51,672 nucleotides of DNA from CAYUXF01 sp964448755 (GCA_964448755.1 CAYUXF010000004.1:1-51672); one strand, 5' to 3'; counted from the stretch's first letter, positions 31,011 through 41,577 are shown. The notes: generated from the letters alone by a model not told the origin. Numbers and translations are program-made.

Positions 31011-34000
31011 ATGGCTAAAATAGCACAAAGAGTGAAATTAAATCCTGAGATTCCCGAAGATATTATCGATGTTCCCAAATTAACCAGTTTACAAATAGAG
31101 TCTTTTGATAAATTTATCAACGAAGGAATTTCCGAAGAATTAAAGGCCGTCAGTCCTATTAAAGGTTACGGTGACAGATTTGAACTTTACTTTGGAGATA
31201 AAATTAAAATAGAAAAACCAAAATATTCTGCTAAAGAATGTTTGTTAAAAGAAATTACTTATTCTGCTTCTTTAACTGTTCCTACTAAGTTAGTGGATAC
31301 AGAGACCGGCGAAGTTAAAAAGCAGGATATTTTCATGGGTGAGATCCCTTATATGACAGAGTTTGGCACCTTTATTTTTAATGGTGATGAGCGGGTGGTT
31401 GTTTCGCAGTTTATCCGTTCGCCGGGCGTATATTTTAAAGAAAAAGAAGATGTTAAAAAAATGAAAACCGCTTATCGGGCAACGATCATCCCTAACCGCG
31501 GTGCCTGGCTGGAGCTGGAAGTAGATATTAACGGTGTCCTTTATGTTTATATTAACAAGATCAAAAAATTACCGTTAACTTTATTCTTGGCCGCGCTCGG
31601 TTATTCAGAAGAAGAGATGTACAGCCTGATCGAAGAAAAAGAAAATCTTGATAAAACTATTGCTAAAGGCGGGCCGATCACTAATCCGTCAGAAGCGGTA
31701 GTGGAACTTTATAAAAAGATCAGACCAGGCGACCCGGTAACTGAAGAAGGCGCTAAGAACTTCTTAGAGAATCTTTTCTTTAATCAAGAAAAATATAGCC
31801 TTGGTTTTATTGGCCGTTACAAGATGAATAAGAAGTTAAAGGTCAATATTCCGGAAGAAGTAGAGACCTTAACTAAAGAAGATGTTGTTGGCGTAGCTAA
31901 TTATATTATTAAACTGACCAAGAACGAAGGGACAATTGATGACATTGACCATTTGGGAAATCGCCGTGTGCGCGCTGTTGGTGAACAGTTGCAGAAACAG
32001 TTCCGTATCGGTTTGACCAGATTAGAGCGTTTAATTCGTGAACAGATGATGCTCAAAGGCAACGAAGAAGATGTCATGCCGCAGAACTTAATTAACATCA
32101 GACCGCTGATCGCTGTTATGAAAGAGTTCTTTGGTTTGTCACAGCTTTCACAGTTCATGGATCAAACCAATCCTTTGGCTGAACTTGCCCACAAAAGAAG
32201 ACTTTCGGCCCTGGGGCCTGGCGGTCTTTCCCGCGAGCATGCCGGTTTTGAGGTTCGCGATATTCACCCTTCTCATTACGGACGTATTTGTCCTATTGAG
32301 TCGCCTGAAGGTCCTAACGCCGGTTTAATTGCCCCTATTTCTACTCACGCAGTAGTTAATAAGTTCGGGTTCATTGAAACACCTTACCGTAAAGTTAAGA
32401 ATAGTGTTGTAACCAATGACGTTGAATATCTTTCTGCCGATGTTGAAGATAATTTTAAGATCGCGCCTTACGATATTCCGCTCGATGCCAAAAACAATAT
32501 CAAGAATCCTAAAGTTCCTGTTAAATACAAGAAGCAGTTCATCATGGTTGACGCTCCAGAAGTTGACTATGTTGGTGTTTCTTCCCGTCAGATCTTTGGT
32601 GTCAGCGCTTGTTTAATTCCTTTCTTAGAACACGATGACGCTAACCGCGCCTTGATGGGTTCTAACATGCAACGTCAGGCTACCCCGCTGGTCAGACCGG
32701 ACAGACCGCTGGTCGGTACCGGTATGGAGAAATGGGTCGGCTTAAATTCATCTTCACCTCTTTTTGCCATCGAGGCCGGCGAAGTTATCAGTGTCGATGC
32801 CAATGAGATCATCATTAAAAATAAAGAAGGCAAAAAAGATGTTTATGAACTGATCAAGTATCAGAGAACTAACCAGAATACCTGCCGCAATCAAAAGCCG
32901 ATCGTTAAAGTCGGTCAGAAAGTTAAGCAAGGCGAAGCTATTGCTGACGGCTCTTCAGTGGTTGAAGGTGAGATCGCTCTTGGTAAAAACGTCATTGTCG
33001 CTTTTATGCCCTGGGAAGGTTATAACTTTGAGGACGCCATATTGCTTTCCGAGCGTCTGGTCAAAGACGATGTTTTCTCATCTATCCATATTGCTCGTTA
33101 CGAAATAGATGTCCGCAATACCAAGTTGGGTGTGGAAGAAATTACTCCGGAAGTTCCTGGTGTCAGCGAAGAAGCTTTAAAAAATCTTGACGACAGAGGT
33201 ATTGTCAGAATTGGTTCAACTGTAGGGCCAGGCGATATTCTCGTTGGTAAAGTTACACCTAAGGGTGAGACCGAACAGCCGGCAGAAGAAAAACTGCTGC
33301 GCGCTATCTTTGGCGATAAAGCTCGTGAAATGCGCAATACTTCACTGAAGGTTTCTTCTGGTGAAGGCGGTAAAGTTATTGATGTCCGAGTTTTCTCTAG
33401 AGAAAATAACGATGACCTGCCGCCGGGCGTAAACTACCTGGTGCGTGTTTATGTTGCTCATTTACGTAAAGTAATGATCGGCGACAAGATGGCTGGACGT
33501 CACGGTAACAAGGGTGTTATCTCTAAAATATTACCGGAAGAAGATATGCCTTTTCTGCCAGATGGACGGCCGGTAGACATTGTTCTTAATCCGCTGGGTG
33601 TACCTTCACGTATGAACGTCGGACAGGTTTACGAAACAATTTTAGGTATGGCTGCTTATGCGCTTGATGAGCATATTGAAACACAGCAGTTTGACGAAGC
33701 CTATGGCCCGGAAGCTTCAGTGCAGGCCATTGAGAGAAAATTAGAAGAGGCTTCTAAAATAGCCGGGTTTGAATGGATCGACAAGAGCGGTAAGTATCCT
33801 TTAAGGGACGGCCGCACCGGTGATTTTTTTGACCGCCAGGTTATGTGCGGTTGTATGTATATGCTTAAACTGATCCACTTAGTAGAAGAAAAAATGCACG
33901 CCAGAGCAACTGGTCCTTATTCACTGGTTACGCAGCAGCCGCTGGGTGGTAAAGCACAGTTTGGCGGACAGCGTTTTGGTGAAATGGAAGTTTGGGCGCT

Positions 34001-34220
34001 CGAGGCCTATGGTGCCGCTTATACACTGCAGGAATTGTTAACGGTTAAGTCAGACGACGTAACCGGCCGCGCTAAAGTTTATGAAGCCATCATTAAAGGC
34101 AAGAACCTGCCAAAACCAGGAACACCGGAAGCTTTCCGGGTCTTGGTCAGAGAGCTGCGTTCTATGGCGCTGGATGTTCGTGTTATCACAGAAGATAACA
34201 TTGAAATTGATAACAGATAA
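31011..34220 (+). CDS. rpoB: DNA-directed RNA polymerase subunit beta
   Basis: 1069 residues. Recognised segments: SFDKFINEGISEEL near the start, QFIRSPGVYF, the rifampicin region (LSQFMDQTNPLAELAHKRR, LSALGPGGLSREHAG), ESPEGPNAGLI, GRHGNKGVISKILPEEDMP and the C-terminal RFGEMEVWALEAYGA. The start is ATG 31011 (MAKIAQ), with AGGT upstream; the frame is open from 30969, but those residues are not conserved. It is compact, without large lineage-specific insertions. Confidence 0.98.
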   Translation: MAKIAQRVKLNPEIPEDIIDVPKLTSLQIESFDKFINEGISEELKAVSPIKGYGDRFELYFGDKIKIEKPKYSAKECLLKEITYSASLTVPTKLVDTETGEVKKQDIFMGEIPYMTEFGTFIFNGDERVVVSQFIRSPGVYFKEKEDVKKMKTAYRATIIPNRGAWLELEVDINGVLYVYINKIKKLPLTLFLAALGYSEEEMYSLIEEKENLDKTIAKGGPITNPSEAVVELYKKIRPGDPVTEEGAKNFLENLFFNQEKYSLGFIGRYKMNKKLKVNIPEEVETLTKEDVVGVANYIIKLTKNEGTIDDIDHLGNRRVRAVGEQLQKQFRIGLTRLERLIREQMMLKGNEEDVMPQNLINIRPLIAVMKEFFGLSQLSQFMDQTNPLAELAHKRRLSALGPGGLSREHAGFEVRDIHPSHYGRICPIESPEGPNAGLIAPISTHAVVNKFGFIETPYRKVKNSVVTNDVEYLSADVEDNFKIAPYDIPLDAKNNIKNPKVPVKYKKQFIMVDAPEVDYVGVSSRQIFGVSACLIPFLEHDDANRALMGSNMQRQATPLVRPDRPLVGTGMEKWVGLNSSSPLFAIEAGEVISVDANEIIIKNKEGKKDVYELIKYQRTNQNTCRNQKPIVKVGQKVKQGEAIADGSSVVEGEIALGKNVIVAFMPWEGYNFEDAILLSERLVKDDVFSSIHIARYEIDVRNTKLGVEEITPEVPGVSEEALKNLDDRGIVRIGSTVGPGDILVGKVTPKGETEQPAEEKLLRAIFGDKAREMRNTSLKVSSGEGGKVIDVRVFSRENNDDLPPGVNYLVRVYVAHLRKVMIGDKMAGRHGNKGVISKILPEEDMPFLPDGRPVDIVLNPLGVPSRMNVGQVYETILGMAAYALDEHIETQQFDEAYGPEASVQAIERKLEEASKIAGFEWIDKSGKYPLRDGRTGDFFDRQVMCGCMYMLKLIHLVEEKMHARATGPYSLVTQQPLGGKAQFGGQRFGEMEVWALEAYGAAYTLQELLTVKSDDVTGRAKVYEAIIKGKNLPKPGTPEAFRVLVRELRSMALDVRVITEDNIEIDNR

Positions 34221-34265
34221 TTAGTGTAATTTAAAAATAATTTTTTAAGCTGAACGGGAGGCACA

Positions 34266-37200
34266 ATGTTAGTTAGAAACCCAAATGATTTTAAGAGTAT
34301 AAAGATAGGTATTGCCGCGCCGGAGCGCATTCGCTTCTGGTCTTACGGCGAAGTAAAAAAACCGGAGACTATTAATTACCGTACTTTTAAACCGGAACGC
34401 AACGGTCTTTTCTGTGAAAAGATCTTTGGCCCGGTCAAAGACTGGGAATGTTCTTGCGGTAAATATCGCCGGGTCAGATACCGCGGTATTGTTTGCGAAC
34501 GCTGCGGTGTAGAAGTTACACACTCTAAAGTCCGCCGTGAGAGAATGGGTCATATCGAACTGGCAACTCCCGTTGTGCATATTTGGTTCTTAAAAGGTGC
34601 GCCAACACACGTTGGTTTAATGCTTGATATCCAGTATAAAATTCTGGAAAAAGTTGTTTATTATGATGCTTATATGATCACCGAAGTAGATGAGTCTATT
34701 AAAGGTGATATAGAAGTAAAACAGATCATTTCAGAATCTGAATATCTGGAATTAAAAAAGAAGTATGGCAATAAGTTCAAAGCGGAAATGGGCGCTAAAG
34801 CAATTAAAGATATTTTAGAGACTATTGATCTGCCAAAATTCATTAAACATTTGCGTAAAGAGCTGGTCACTTCCACCGGCGCTAAATATTTAAAATTAAC
34901 TAAACGTGTCCGCATTGCCGAAGCTTTCCAGAAATCTAATAACCGTCCGGAGTGGATGGTCATGGATTGTATCCCGGTCATGCCGCCGGATCTCAGACCA
35001 ATGGTCCAGTTAGAAGGCGGTCGTTTTGCTACTTCTGACCTTAACGATCTTTACAGAAGAGTTGTCAACAGAAACAACCGTTTAAAACGTCTTATTGATA
35101 TCGGTGCTCCTAATATGATCATCCGCAATGAGAAGAGAATGTTACAGGAAGCTGTGGATGTTCTTTTTGATAATGGCAAAAGAGGCCGTGCCGTAACTGG
35201 CAGCAACGGACGTCCGTTAAAATCTATTTCTGATATTGTTGAAGGTAAACAGGGTCGTTTTCGTCAGAACCTTCTGGGTAAACGCGTCGACTATTCCGGC
35301 CGTTCCGTTATCGTTGTCGGTCCAACACTTAAACTGCACCAGTGCGGTCTGCCTAAAGAGATGGCCATTGAGCTCTTTAAGCCGTTCATTATCAGAGAGC
35401 TGGTCAAAGACGGTCACGCGCAGAATGTTAAGTCTGCCAAACGTAAAATAGAAAACAAAGAAGTAGCGGTTTACGATGTTTTAGAAAAAGTTATTAAAGG
35501 GCATCCGGTTTTACTTAACCGCGCCCCGACACTGCACCGCCTTGGTATTCAGGCGTTTGAGCCGATCCTGGTAGAAGGTAAAGCTATCCAGATCCATCCG
35601 CTGGTTTGCGTGGCGTTTAACGCCGACTTTGACGGTGACCAGATGGCTGTTCACGTGCCACTTTCTTTAGAAGCACAGGCAGAGAGCCGTTTATTGATCA
35701 TGTCTTCTAATAACGTTCTTTCTCCTTCCAACGGCAATCCGATCATTACGCCGTCGCAGGATATGATCCTCGGCCTTTATTGTATGACAATTGACGCGCC
35801 GGAAGATGATAAAAAGCCGATGGTCTTTAAAGACAGCGAAGAAGCGCTTAAAGCTTATGCGCTTGGTCATATTAAACTGCAGTCCAAAATAGTAGTTCGT
35901 TATCATGGTGAAAAACTTGAAACAACAATTGGTAAACTTATTTTCAATAACACTGTTAATGAGGTTATTGAACATTTTGGCAAAGAGCGTTATCCGTATA
36001 TTACGCAAATGGTCGGCAAGAAAAAACTGGCCGCGCTGTTGTCCGATTGGTTCGATGTCTACGGTTCCACTATTACTTCAAAATTAGCGGACAGAATTAA
36101 AGATCTTGGTTTTCACTACGCTACACTGACCGGTGTTTCTATTGGTATCGATGATCTTGTAGTTCCTAACACTAAAGAAAAGATCATTGCCAAAGCAGAC
36201 AAAGAACAAGAGCGTTTAGAAAAACAATTAAAGTCCGGCGCGGTTTCTCTGCGTGAAATGAGAGAAAAGAGTCATAACCTCTGGCGTCAAGTTACGGCAG
36301 AAGTTACGGAAGAAATGAACAGCCAGCTCGGTCAATACAACAATATCTTTATTATGGCCAACTCCGGCGCCAGAGGTAATATTGACCAGGTCAGACAGCT
36401 CTCCGGTATGCGCGGTCTTATGGCTGACGCTTCCGGTAATACTGTAGATATTCCTATTAAGTCAAATTTCCGGGAAGGTCTTTCTATGACCGAGTACTTT
36501 ATTTCTTGTTACGGCGCGCGTAAGGGTGTTGTAGATACAGCGCTGCGTACCGCCGACTCCGGTTATTTAACCAGAAGGCTGGTCGACGTTGCTCAAGACG
36601 TTATGATCGTCGAAGAAGACTGTGGCTCTAAAGAGAGTATTATTGTTAAGGCCATTAAAGACGGTTATGAAATTGTTCTTTCGTTAGAAGAAAGAATTAA
36701 AGGGCGTGTCGCTGCCGAACAGATCAAAGATCTTATTGACGATACGGTCATTGTTAAAAAAGGTGAGATCATCACACCGCGTCTGGCCAAAAAAATTACT
36801 GAAGCCGGTTACGAGGAAATTAAAGTTCGTTCTGTGCTTACTTGTAAGAGCAGAAGAGGTATCTGCCGTAAATGTTACGGTGTCGATCTCTCTTCCCGTA
36901 AATTAATTAATATCGGTGAAGCGGTCGGTATTGTTGCCGCGCAGTCAATTGGTGAGCCTGGTACACAGCTGACTATGAGAACGTTCCATACTGGCGGTGT
37001 AGACTTAACCAAGTCGGCCGGTAAAATAGAGTTCAAAGCTAAAGTTGACGGCACTATTGAATTTGACGAGGCGGTCAAGCAGACTACCACTACAGACGAA
37101 GACGGCAATAAAATAAAAATTTTAGTTCGCGATTGTCATCTTAAATTACACCGTGTTAAAGGCAATATCTCTACTTACGATATCCCGGCCGGTGCTATTT

Positions 37201-38444
37201 TACTGGTCAAGAATGGTCAGAAGGTTAAAGAGGGTCAGGTTATTGCCGAGCATCAGCCTGCTTACGAATATGTTATTGCTGTTAACGAAGGTATCATTGA
37301 GTATCACGGCTTTTCTATTCAGAGCCGCGAAGGTGAGCAGATCGCCAAGAGCGACGGCGAAGCCTTTATTCATGACCCCAAAGTTTACAGAGATTATATC
37401 GTGCCCAAAGATGTGGAAATTTATGTTGAAAAAAATGAGCGGGTCCGCAATGACGAAGAACTGGCCCTGGGCGTGGTTTCAGAATCAGCCGGCCGCGTCA
37501 TTGATATAATTTCGGAAGACAATAAAAATATTGTTATCAGATTAGCGCTTGGTGAAAATTATCCTATTTTGGCCGGTGCCAGACTTTACTTTGAAGAAGG
37601 TGCAAAGGTAAGTATAGACGAGGTTATCGCCAGAGAGTCCGGCGGTCTTAAGGTTGGCGCGCGTGATATCGTTGCCGGTCTGCCGCGTGTAGAAGAATTG
37701 GTAGAAGCTCGTAAGCCTAAAAAGACAGCGCTGCTTTCAGAAATTGCCGGTGTGGCAGAAATTTCCGAGAAAGACGGTATGCGTATTGTCAGAATTATTT
37801 CCGGTAAACAGAAAAAAGAGTACAAAGTTCCGTTTGGTGTCAGGCTGAAAGCCTTCCCTGGCAAACACGTAGAAAAAGGGGAACAGTTAACTGAAGGTTC
37901 GATCAATCCGCATGACGTAATTTCTATTAACGGCAAAGAGGCTGCACAGCAGTTCCTGGCAGAAGAGGTCCAAAAAGTTTACCTTTCACAGGGCGTTGTC
38001 ACTAATGACAGACATATTGAAACTATCATCAGACAAATGTCTAAAAAAGTGAGAATTAGAGAGATCGGCGATTCTGAATACCTAACAGATGATTACATTG
38101 AATACGAAGCTTACATGGACACTAATGCTAAACTTAAAGAAGCAGGGAAAACACCGGCCATTGGCGATGAAGTTCTTCTGGGTATCACTAAAGCTTCGTT
38201 AAATACAGATAGTGTTATTTCGGCTGCTTCTTTCCAGGAAACATCTTCTGTGCTCACTAAGGCGGCGGTTAAAGGGAAGATAGACCCAATGCTTGGTCTT
38301 AAAGAGAATGTCATTATTGGTAAACTAATTCCGGCTGGTACCGGTTTTGATCAAAATGAGAATGTCTCTTTACGGGCTACCGAAGAGGGTGTCAGTCTGG
38401 AAGCCGCTGAAGATGTTCTGGAAGAGGAAATTTTTAAAATATAA
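34266..38444 (+). CDS. rpoC: DNA-directed RNA polymerase subunit beta'
   Basis: 1392 residues. The N-terminal zinc ribbon (CSCGKYRRVRYRGIVCERCG), the catalytic NADFDGDQMAVHVPLS with the three Mg-binding aspartates, the bridge helix/trigger loop region (FISCYGARKGVVDTALRTADSGYLTRRL), the second zinc site (CKSRRGICRKCYG) and AAQSIGEPGTQLTMRTFHTGG are all present. Starts 45 nt after rpoB behind GGGAGG. Intact and of normal length for the bacterial group with a single beta' chain. Confidence 0.98.
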   Translation: MLVRNPNDFKSIKIGIAAPERIRFWSYGEVKKPETINYRTFKPERNGLFCEKIFGPVKDWECSCGKYRRVRYRGIVCERCGVEVTHSKVRRERMGHIELATPVVHIWFLKGAPTHVGLMLDIQYKILEKVVYYDAYMITEVDESIKGDIEVKQIISESEYLELKKKYGNKFKAEMGAKAIKDILETIDLPKFIKHLRKELVTSTGAKYLKLTKRVRIAEAFQKSNNRPEWMVMDCIPVMPPDLRPMVQLEGGRFATSDLNDLYRRVVNRNNRLKRLIDIGAPNMIIRNEKRMLQEAVDVLFDNGKRGRAVTGSNGRPLKSISDIVEGKQGRFRQNLLGKRVDYSGRSVIVVGPTLKLHQCGLPKEMAIELFKPFIIRELVKDGHAQNVKSAKRKIENKEVAVYDVLEKVIKGHPVLLNRAPTLHRLGIQAFEPILVEGKAIQIHPLVCVAFNADFDGDQMAVHVPLSLEAQAESRLLIMSSNNVLSPSNGNPIITPSQDMILGLYCMTIDAPEDDKKPMVFKDSEEALKAYALGHIKLQSKIVVRYHGEKLETTIGKLIFNNTVNEVIEHFGKERYPYITQMVGKKKLAALLSDWFDVYGSTITSKLADRIKDLGFHYATLTGVSIGIDDLVVPNTKEKIIAKADKEQERLEKQLKSGAVSLREMREKSHNLWRQVTAEVTEEMNSQLGQYNNIFIMANSGARGNIDQVRQLSGMRGLMADASGNTVDIPIKSNFREGLSMTEYFISCYGARKGVVDTALRTADSGYLTRRLVDVAQDVMIVEEDCGSKESIIVKAIKDGYEIVLSLEERIKGRVAAEQIKDLIDDTVIVKKGEIITPRLAKKITEAGYEEIKVRSVLTCKSRRGICRKCYGVDLSSRKLINIGEAVGIVAAQSIGEPGTQLTMRTFHTGGVDLTKSAGKIEFKAKVDGTIEFDEAVKQTTTTDEDGNKIKILVRDCHLKLHRVKGNISTYDIPAGAILLVKNGQKVKEGQVIAEHQPAYEYVIAVNEGIIEYHGFSIQSREGEQIAKSDGEAFIHDPKVYRDYIVPKDVEIYVEKNERVRNDEELALGVVSESAGRVIDIISEDNKNIVIRLALGENYPILAGARLYFEEGAKVSIDEVIARESGGLKVGARDIVAGLPRVEELVEARKPKKTALLSEIAGVAEISEKDGMRIVRIISGKQKKEYKVPFGVRLKAFPGKHVEKGEQLTEGSINPHDVISINGKEAAQQFLAEEVQKVYLSQGVVTNDRHIETIIRQMSKKVRIREIGDSEYLTDDYIEYEAYMDTNAKLKEAGKTPAIGDEVLLGITKASLNTDSVISAASFQETSSVLTKAAVKGKIDPMLGLKENVIIGKLIPAGTGFDQNENVSLRATEEGVSLEAAEDVLEEEIFKI

Positions 38445-38448
38445 AAAA

Positions 38449-38525
38449 GACGGCGTTGTATTATATTATTAAGAATATTTTTCTTGACAAGGATTTTTTG
38501 CTGTAATACAATAGCCGTCCTTTTT
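38449..38525 (+). terminator. Long inverted repeat with T-run after rpoC, enclosing a promoter
   Basis: Left arm 38449-38463 (GACGGC then TTGTATTA after one unpaired base) is complementary to right arm 38504-38519 (TAATACAA then GCCGTC after two unpaired bases). A C and five Ts follow. The loop is 40 nt. It is probably the terminator of the rpoBC transcript, although the loop is unusually long. The right arm includes the -10 box of the rpsL promoter, so the two elements are physically merged. Confidence 0.6.
38484..38512 (+). promoter_or_regulatory. Consensus sigma70 promoter for the rpsL-rpsG-fusA operon
   Basis: TTGACA (38484-38489), a 17-nt spacer and TACAAT (38507-38512) match the consensus at 11 of 12 positions. 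Transcription should begin near 38519, giving a leader of about 80 nt before rpsL. The -35 lies in the loop and the -10 in the right arm of the rpoC terminator-like repeat. Confidence 0.85.
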
Positions 38526-38599
38526 GTGCACAAAATAGATATTTTTTGCCTTAAATAAGAGGAATTTTAATATAAAAAACGGAAGATGGAGAAATTTGA

Positions 38600-38980
38600 A
38601 TGCCGACAATAAACCAGTTAATGAAAAAGGGAAGAAAAAAGCTTAAAAAGAAGTCAAAATCACCTGCCATGCACGCCTGTCCGCAAAAACGCGGCGTTTG
38701 TGTTAAGGTTTATACTACTACGCCTAAAAAGCCCAACTCTGCTCTGCGTAAGGTTGCCCGTGTGGTTCTTTCCAATAAAGAAGAAGTTACAGCTTATATT
38801 CCCGGCGAAGGTCATAATTTGCAAGAACACTCTATTGTTATGATTCGCGGCGGCCGTGTTAAAGATTTACCTGGTGTTCGTTACCATATTGTGCGCGGCA
38901 CACTAGATACTGCCGGTGTCGATAAACGTAATCAAGCCCGTTCTAAGTACGGTAAAAAAGTTGATAAGAAGAAAAAATAG
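38600..38980 (+). CDS. rpsL: 30S ribosomal protein S12
   Basis: This 126-residue protein has the S12 signature TINQLMKKGRK, TTTPKKPNSALRKVARV, IPGEGHNLQEHS and GGRVKDLPGVRYHIVRG. The lysine and proline positions where streptomycin resistance arises (PKKPNSA, GRVKDLPG) are of the common sensitive type. S12 monitors decoding at the A site. First gene after the strong promoter. Confidence 0.98.
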   Translation: MPTINQLMKKGRKKLKKKSKSPAMHACPQKRGVCVKVYTTTPKKPNSALRKVARVVLSNKEEVTAYIPGEGHNLQEHSIVMIRGGRVKDLPGVRYHIVRGTLDTAGVDKRNQARSKYGKKVDKKKK

Positions 38981-38994
38981 GAGTTAGTTAAACT

Positions 38995-39465
38995 ATGTCA
39001 AGAAGAAATAGAGCTAAAAAGAGAGAAATTATTCCAGATCCAATTCACGGCAGCACGTTAGTAACGGCGATGGTTTCCCGCTTAATTCTGGGCGGTAAAA
39101 AAGCTACTGCTGAAAAAATTTTATATGGTGCTATCAATAATTTGGCTGAAAAGACCGGTAAAGACGGCCTGGAAGTTTTTGATCAAGCCATTCAAAATGT
39201 TAAGCCGGTCATGGAAGTTAAATCCAGACGTGTCGGCGGTGCTAATTATCAAGTTCCTATTGAGGTTCGGCCGGAAAGAGCTATTGCTCTGGCTTTAAGA
39301 TGGATAGTAGCTAATTCACGCTCTAAAAAAGGCAAAGCAATGGCCGAGCGTTTAACAGATGAACTGCTCGATGCCTATAACAATACCGGCGCTTCTATTA
39401 AAAAAAGAGAGGATACACATAAAATGGCTGAAGCTAATAAAGCGTTCGCTCATTTTAGATGGTAG
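38995..39465 (+). CDS. rpsG: 30S ribosomal protein S7
   Basis: This 156-residue protein has the S7 features MSRRNRAKKREIIPDP, KSRRVGGANYQVPIEV, RALALALRW-like RAIALALRWIV and the C-terminal KREDTHKMAEANKAFAHFRW. S7 organises the 3' major domain of 16S rRNA. GGAGTTAG serves as Shine-Dalgarno. Normal length. Confidence 0.98.
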   Translation: MSRRNRAKKREIIPDPIHGSTLVTAMVSRLILGGKKATAEKILYGAINNLAEKTGKDGLEVFDQAIQNVKPVMEVKSRRVGGANYQVPIEVRPERAIALALRWIVANSRSKKGKAMAERLTDELLDAYNNTGASIKKREDTHKMAEANKAFAHFRW

Positions 39466-39483
39466 TTTGAGGGGAGAAGAAAA

Positions 39484-41577
39484 TTGGCTAGAAAAATATC
39501 ATTAGAAAATACAAGAAATATCGGTATCGCCGCGCACATTGATGCCGGTAAAACAACACTTTCGGAGAGAATTTTATTCTATACCGGTGTTTCGCATAAA
39601 ATTGGTGAAGTTCATGATGGCGCCGCTGTTATGGACTGGATGGAACAGGAGCAGGATCGAGGTATCACTATTACTTCCGCTGCTACTACTTGTTTTTGGG
39701 ATAAAGACGGAATTAAAAACAGAGTTAACATTATTGATACACCCGGGCACGTTGACTTTACTGTAGAAGTAGAGCGTTCTCTGCGTGTTTTAGACGGCGT
39801 TGTTACGGTTTTTTGTGCTGTCGGCGCTGTGCAACCGCAGTCAGAGACAGTTTGGCGTCAGGCTACTAAATACAAAGTTCCGCGCATTGTTTTCGTCAAT
39901 AAAATGGACCGTGTCGGTGCCGATTTTTTTAATGTAGAAAAACAGATCGTCCAAAAATTACAGGCTAATCCTGTGCCTATTGAATTGCCAATCGGCTGTG
40001 AGGACAGCTTAAAAGGTGTAGTTGATCTGGTTGAAATGAGATCTATAACTCACACTGGTGAGAGAAATACGCAGTTAGTTTACTCTAATGATCTGCCGGA
40101 AGATATGAAAGACGTTATTGCCAAGTACAGAGAAAAACTCATTGAAGCGGCTGCTGAGCAGGATGATACCTTAATGGAAAAATATCTTGAGGGTAATGAA
40201 CTGACCGTTGCGGAAATAAAAAAAGGTCTCCGCCTTGGTACTTTAAAAGGCGCTATTGTGCCAATGACCTGCGGTTCAGCTTTTAAAGATACCGGTATTC
40301 AGCCGCTCTTAAATGCTGTTGTCGACTATTTGCCATCGCCTTTAGATGTTGATGTAACAGGTACTAACCCGGATACTGGTGAAGAGATAAAATTAAAAAT
40401 TGCCGATAACGAGCCTTTTAGAGCCTTAGCTTTTAAAGTTGCTACCGATCCTTTTGTCGGACGTTTAACTTTTGTGCGCGTTTATTCCGGTATGCTTAAT
40501 TCTGGTTCATATGTTTATAACTATACAACTAATACCAAAGAGCGTATTGGCCGTTTAGTGCAAATGCACGCCAATAAGCGCGATGAAATTAGCGAAGTTT
40601 ATGCCGGTGATATCGCTGCGGTCATTGGTCTTAAAAATACTAAAACCGGTGATACCCTGGCAGATGAAGGCAAACCGGTTCTCTTAGAATCTATTGAATT
40701 CCCGGAAACTGTTATCGACGTTGCTATTGAGCCCAAGACCAAAGCTGACCAGGAAAAAATGGGTATTGCTTTACAGAAACTGGCCGAAGAAGATCCTACT
40801 TTTAAAGTTCGTTCAGACGAAGAGACCAGCCAGACCGTTATTTCCGGTATGGGTGAGTTACACTTAGAAATTATTGTCGACAGAATGATGCGTGAGTTTA
40901 AAGTAGAAGCTAATGTCGGTAAACCGCAGGTAGCTTATCGTGAAACCATTAAAACTGCTGTTGAGCAAGAAGGTAAGTTTATTCGTCAGTCCGGCGGCCG
41001 CGGTCAATATGGTCACGTTTGGATCAAGCTGGAGCCCAATGAAAAAGGTAAAGGCTACGAGTTTGTTAATAAAATTGTCGGTGGTGCTATTCCTAAAGAA
41101 TACATCAATCCGGTAGATAAAGGTATTAAAGAAACTTTAGAGTCTGGTATTTTAGCCGGCTACCCGGTTATTGATGTTAAAGCAACGCTGTTTGACGGTT
41201 CTTTCCACGAGGTTGACTCTTCAGAGGTTGCCTTTAAAGTAGCTGCTTCTATGGCGGTCAAAGAGGCTTTCCATAAATGTCAGCCGGCCTTACTTGAGCC
41301 AATCATGGACATTGAAGTTGTGGTTCCGGAAGCTAACTCTGGCGATGTTATTGGCGATGTCAGCAGCCGCCGCGGACGTATTGAAGGTATGGAGTCCACA
41401 CATGGCATGCAGAATATCAGGGCCAAAGTTCCGCTGGCAGAAATGTTCGGTTACTCAACAGATTTGCGCAGTTTAACGCAGGGCCGTGGCAACTACACCA
41501 TGCAGTTTGCCGACTATGAAGAGGCGCCGCGCAATGTAACTGAAGAGATCGTTAAGAAATTTAAAGGCGAGAAATAA
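39484..41577 (+). CDS. fusA: Elongation factor G
   Basis: This 697-residue EF-G starts at TTG 39484 behind GGGGAGA. G motifs: AHIDAGKTT, RGITITSAAT (switch), DTPGHVDF and NKMD. Domain IV shows SGGRGQYGHVWI and the domain V end FGYSTDLRSLTQGRG, both of the translocase type. It catalyses ribosomal translocation. tuf, which usually follows fusA, is not present; rpsJ comes next. Confidence 0.98.
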   Translation: MARKISLENTRNIGIAAHIDAGKTTLSERILFYTGVSHKIGEVHDGAAVMDWMEQEQDRGITITSAATTCFWDKDGIKNRVNIIDTPGHVDFTVEVERSLRVLDGVVTVFCAVGAVQPQSETVWRQATKYKVPRIVFVNKMDRVGADFFNVEKQIVQKLQANPVPIELPIGCEDSLKGVVDLVEMRSITHTGERNTQLVYSNDLPEDMKDVIAKYREKLIEAAAEQDDTLMEKYLEGNELTVAEIKKGLRLGTLKGAIVPMTCGSAFKDTGIQPLLNAVVDYLPSPLDVDVTGTNPDTGEEIKLKIADNEPFRALAFKVATDPFVGRLTFVRVYSGMLNSGSYVYNYTTNTKERIGRLVQMHANKRDEISEVYAGDIAAVIGLKNTKTGDTLADEGKPVLLESIEFPETVIDVAIEPKTKADQEKMGIALQKLAEEDPTFKVRSDEETSQTVISGMGELHLEIIVDRMMREFKVEANVGKPQVAYRETIKTAVEQEGKFIRQSGGRGQYGHVWIKLEPNEKGKGYEFVNKIVGGAIPKEYINPVDKGIKETLESGILAGYPVIDVKATLFDGSFHEVDSSEVAFKVAASMAVKEAFHKCQPALLEPIMDIEVVVPEANSGDVIGDVSSRRGRIEGMESTHGMQNIRAKVPLAEMFGYSTDLRSLTQGRGNYTMQFADYEEAPRNVTEEIVKKFKGEK

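Noticed and set aside
34269..38533. Several 60-118-codon frames on both strands within rpoC
   Set aside because: All are alternative-frame shadows of a fully conserved gene, with no independent start signals.
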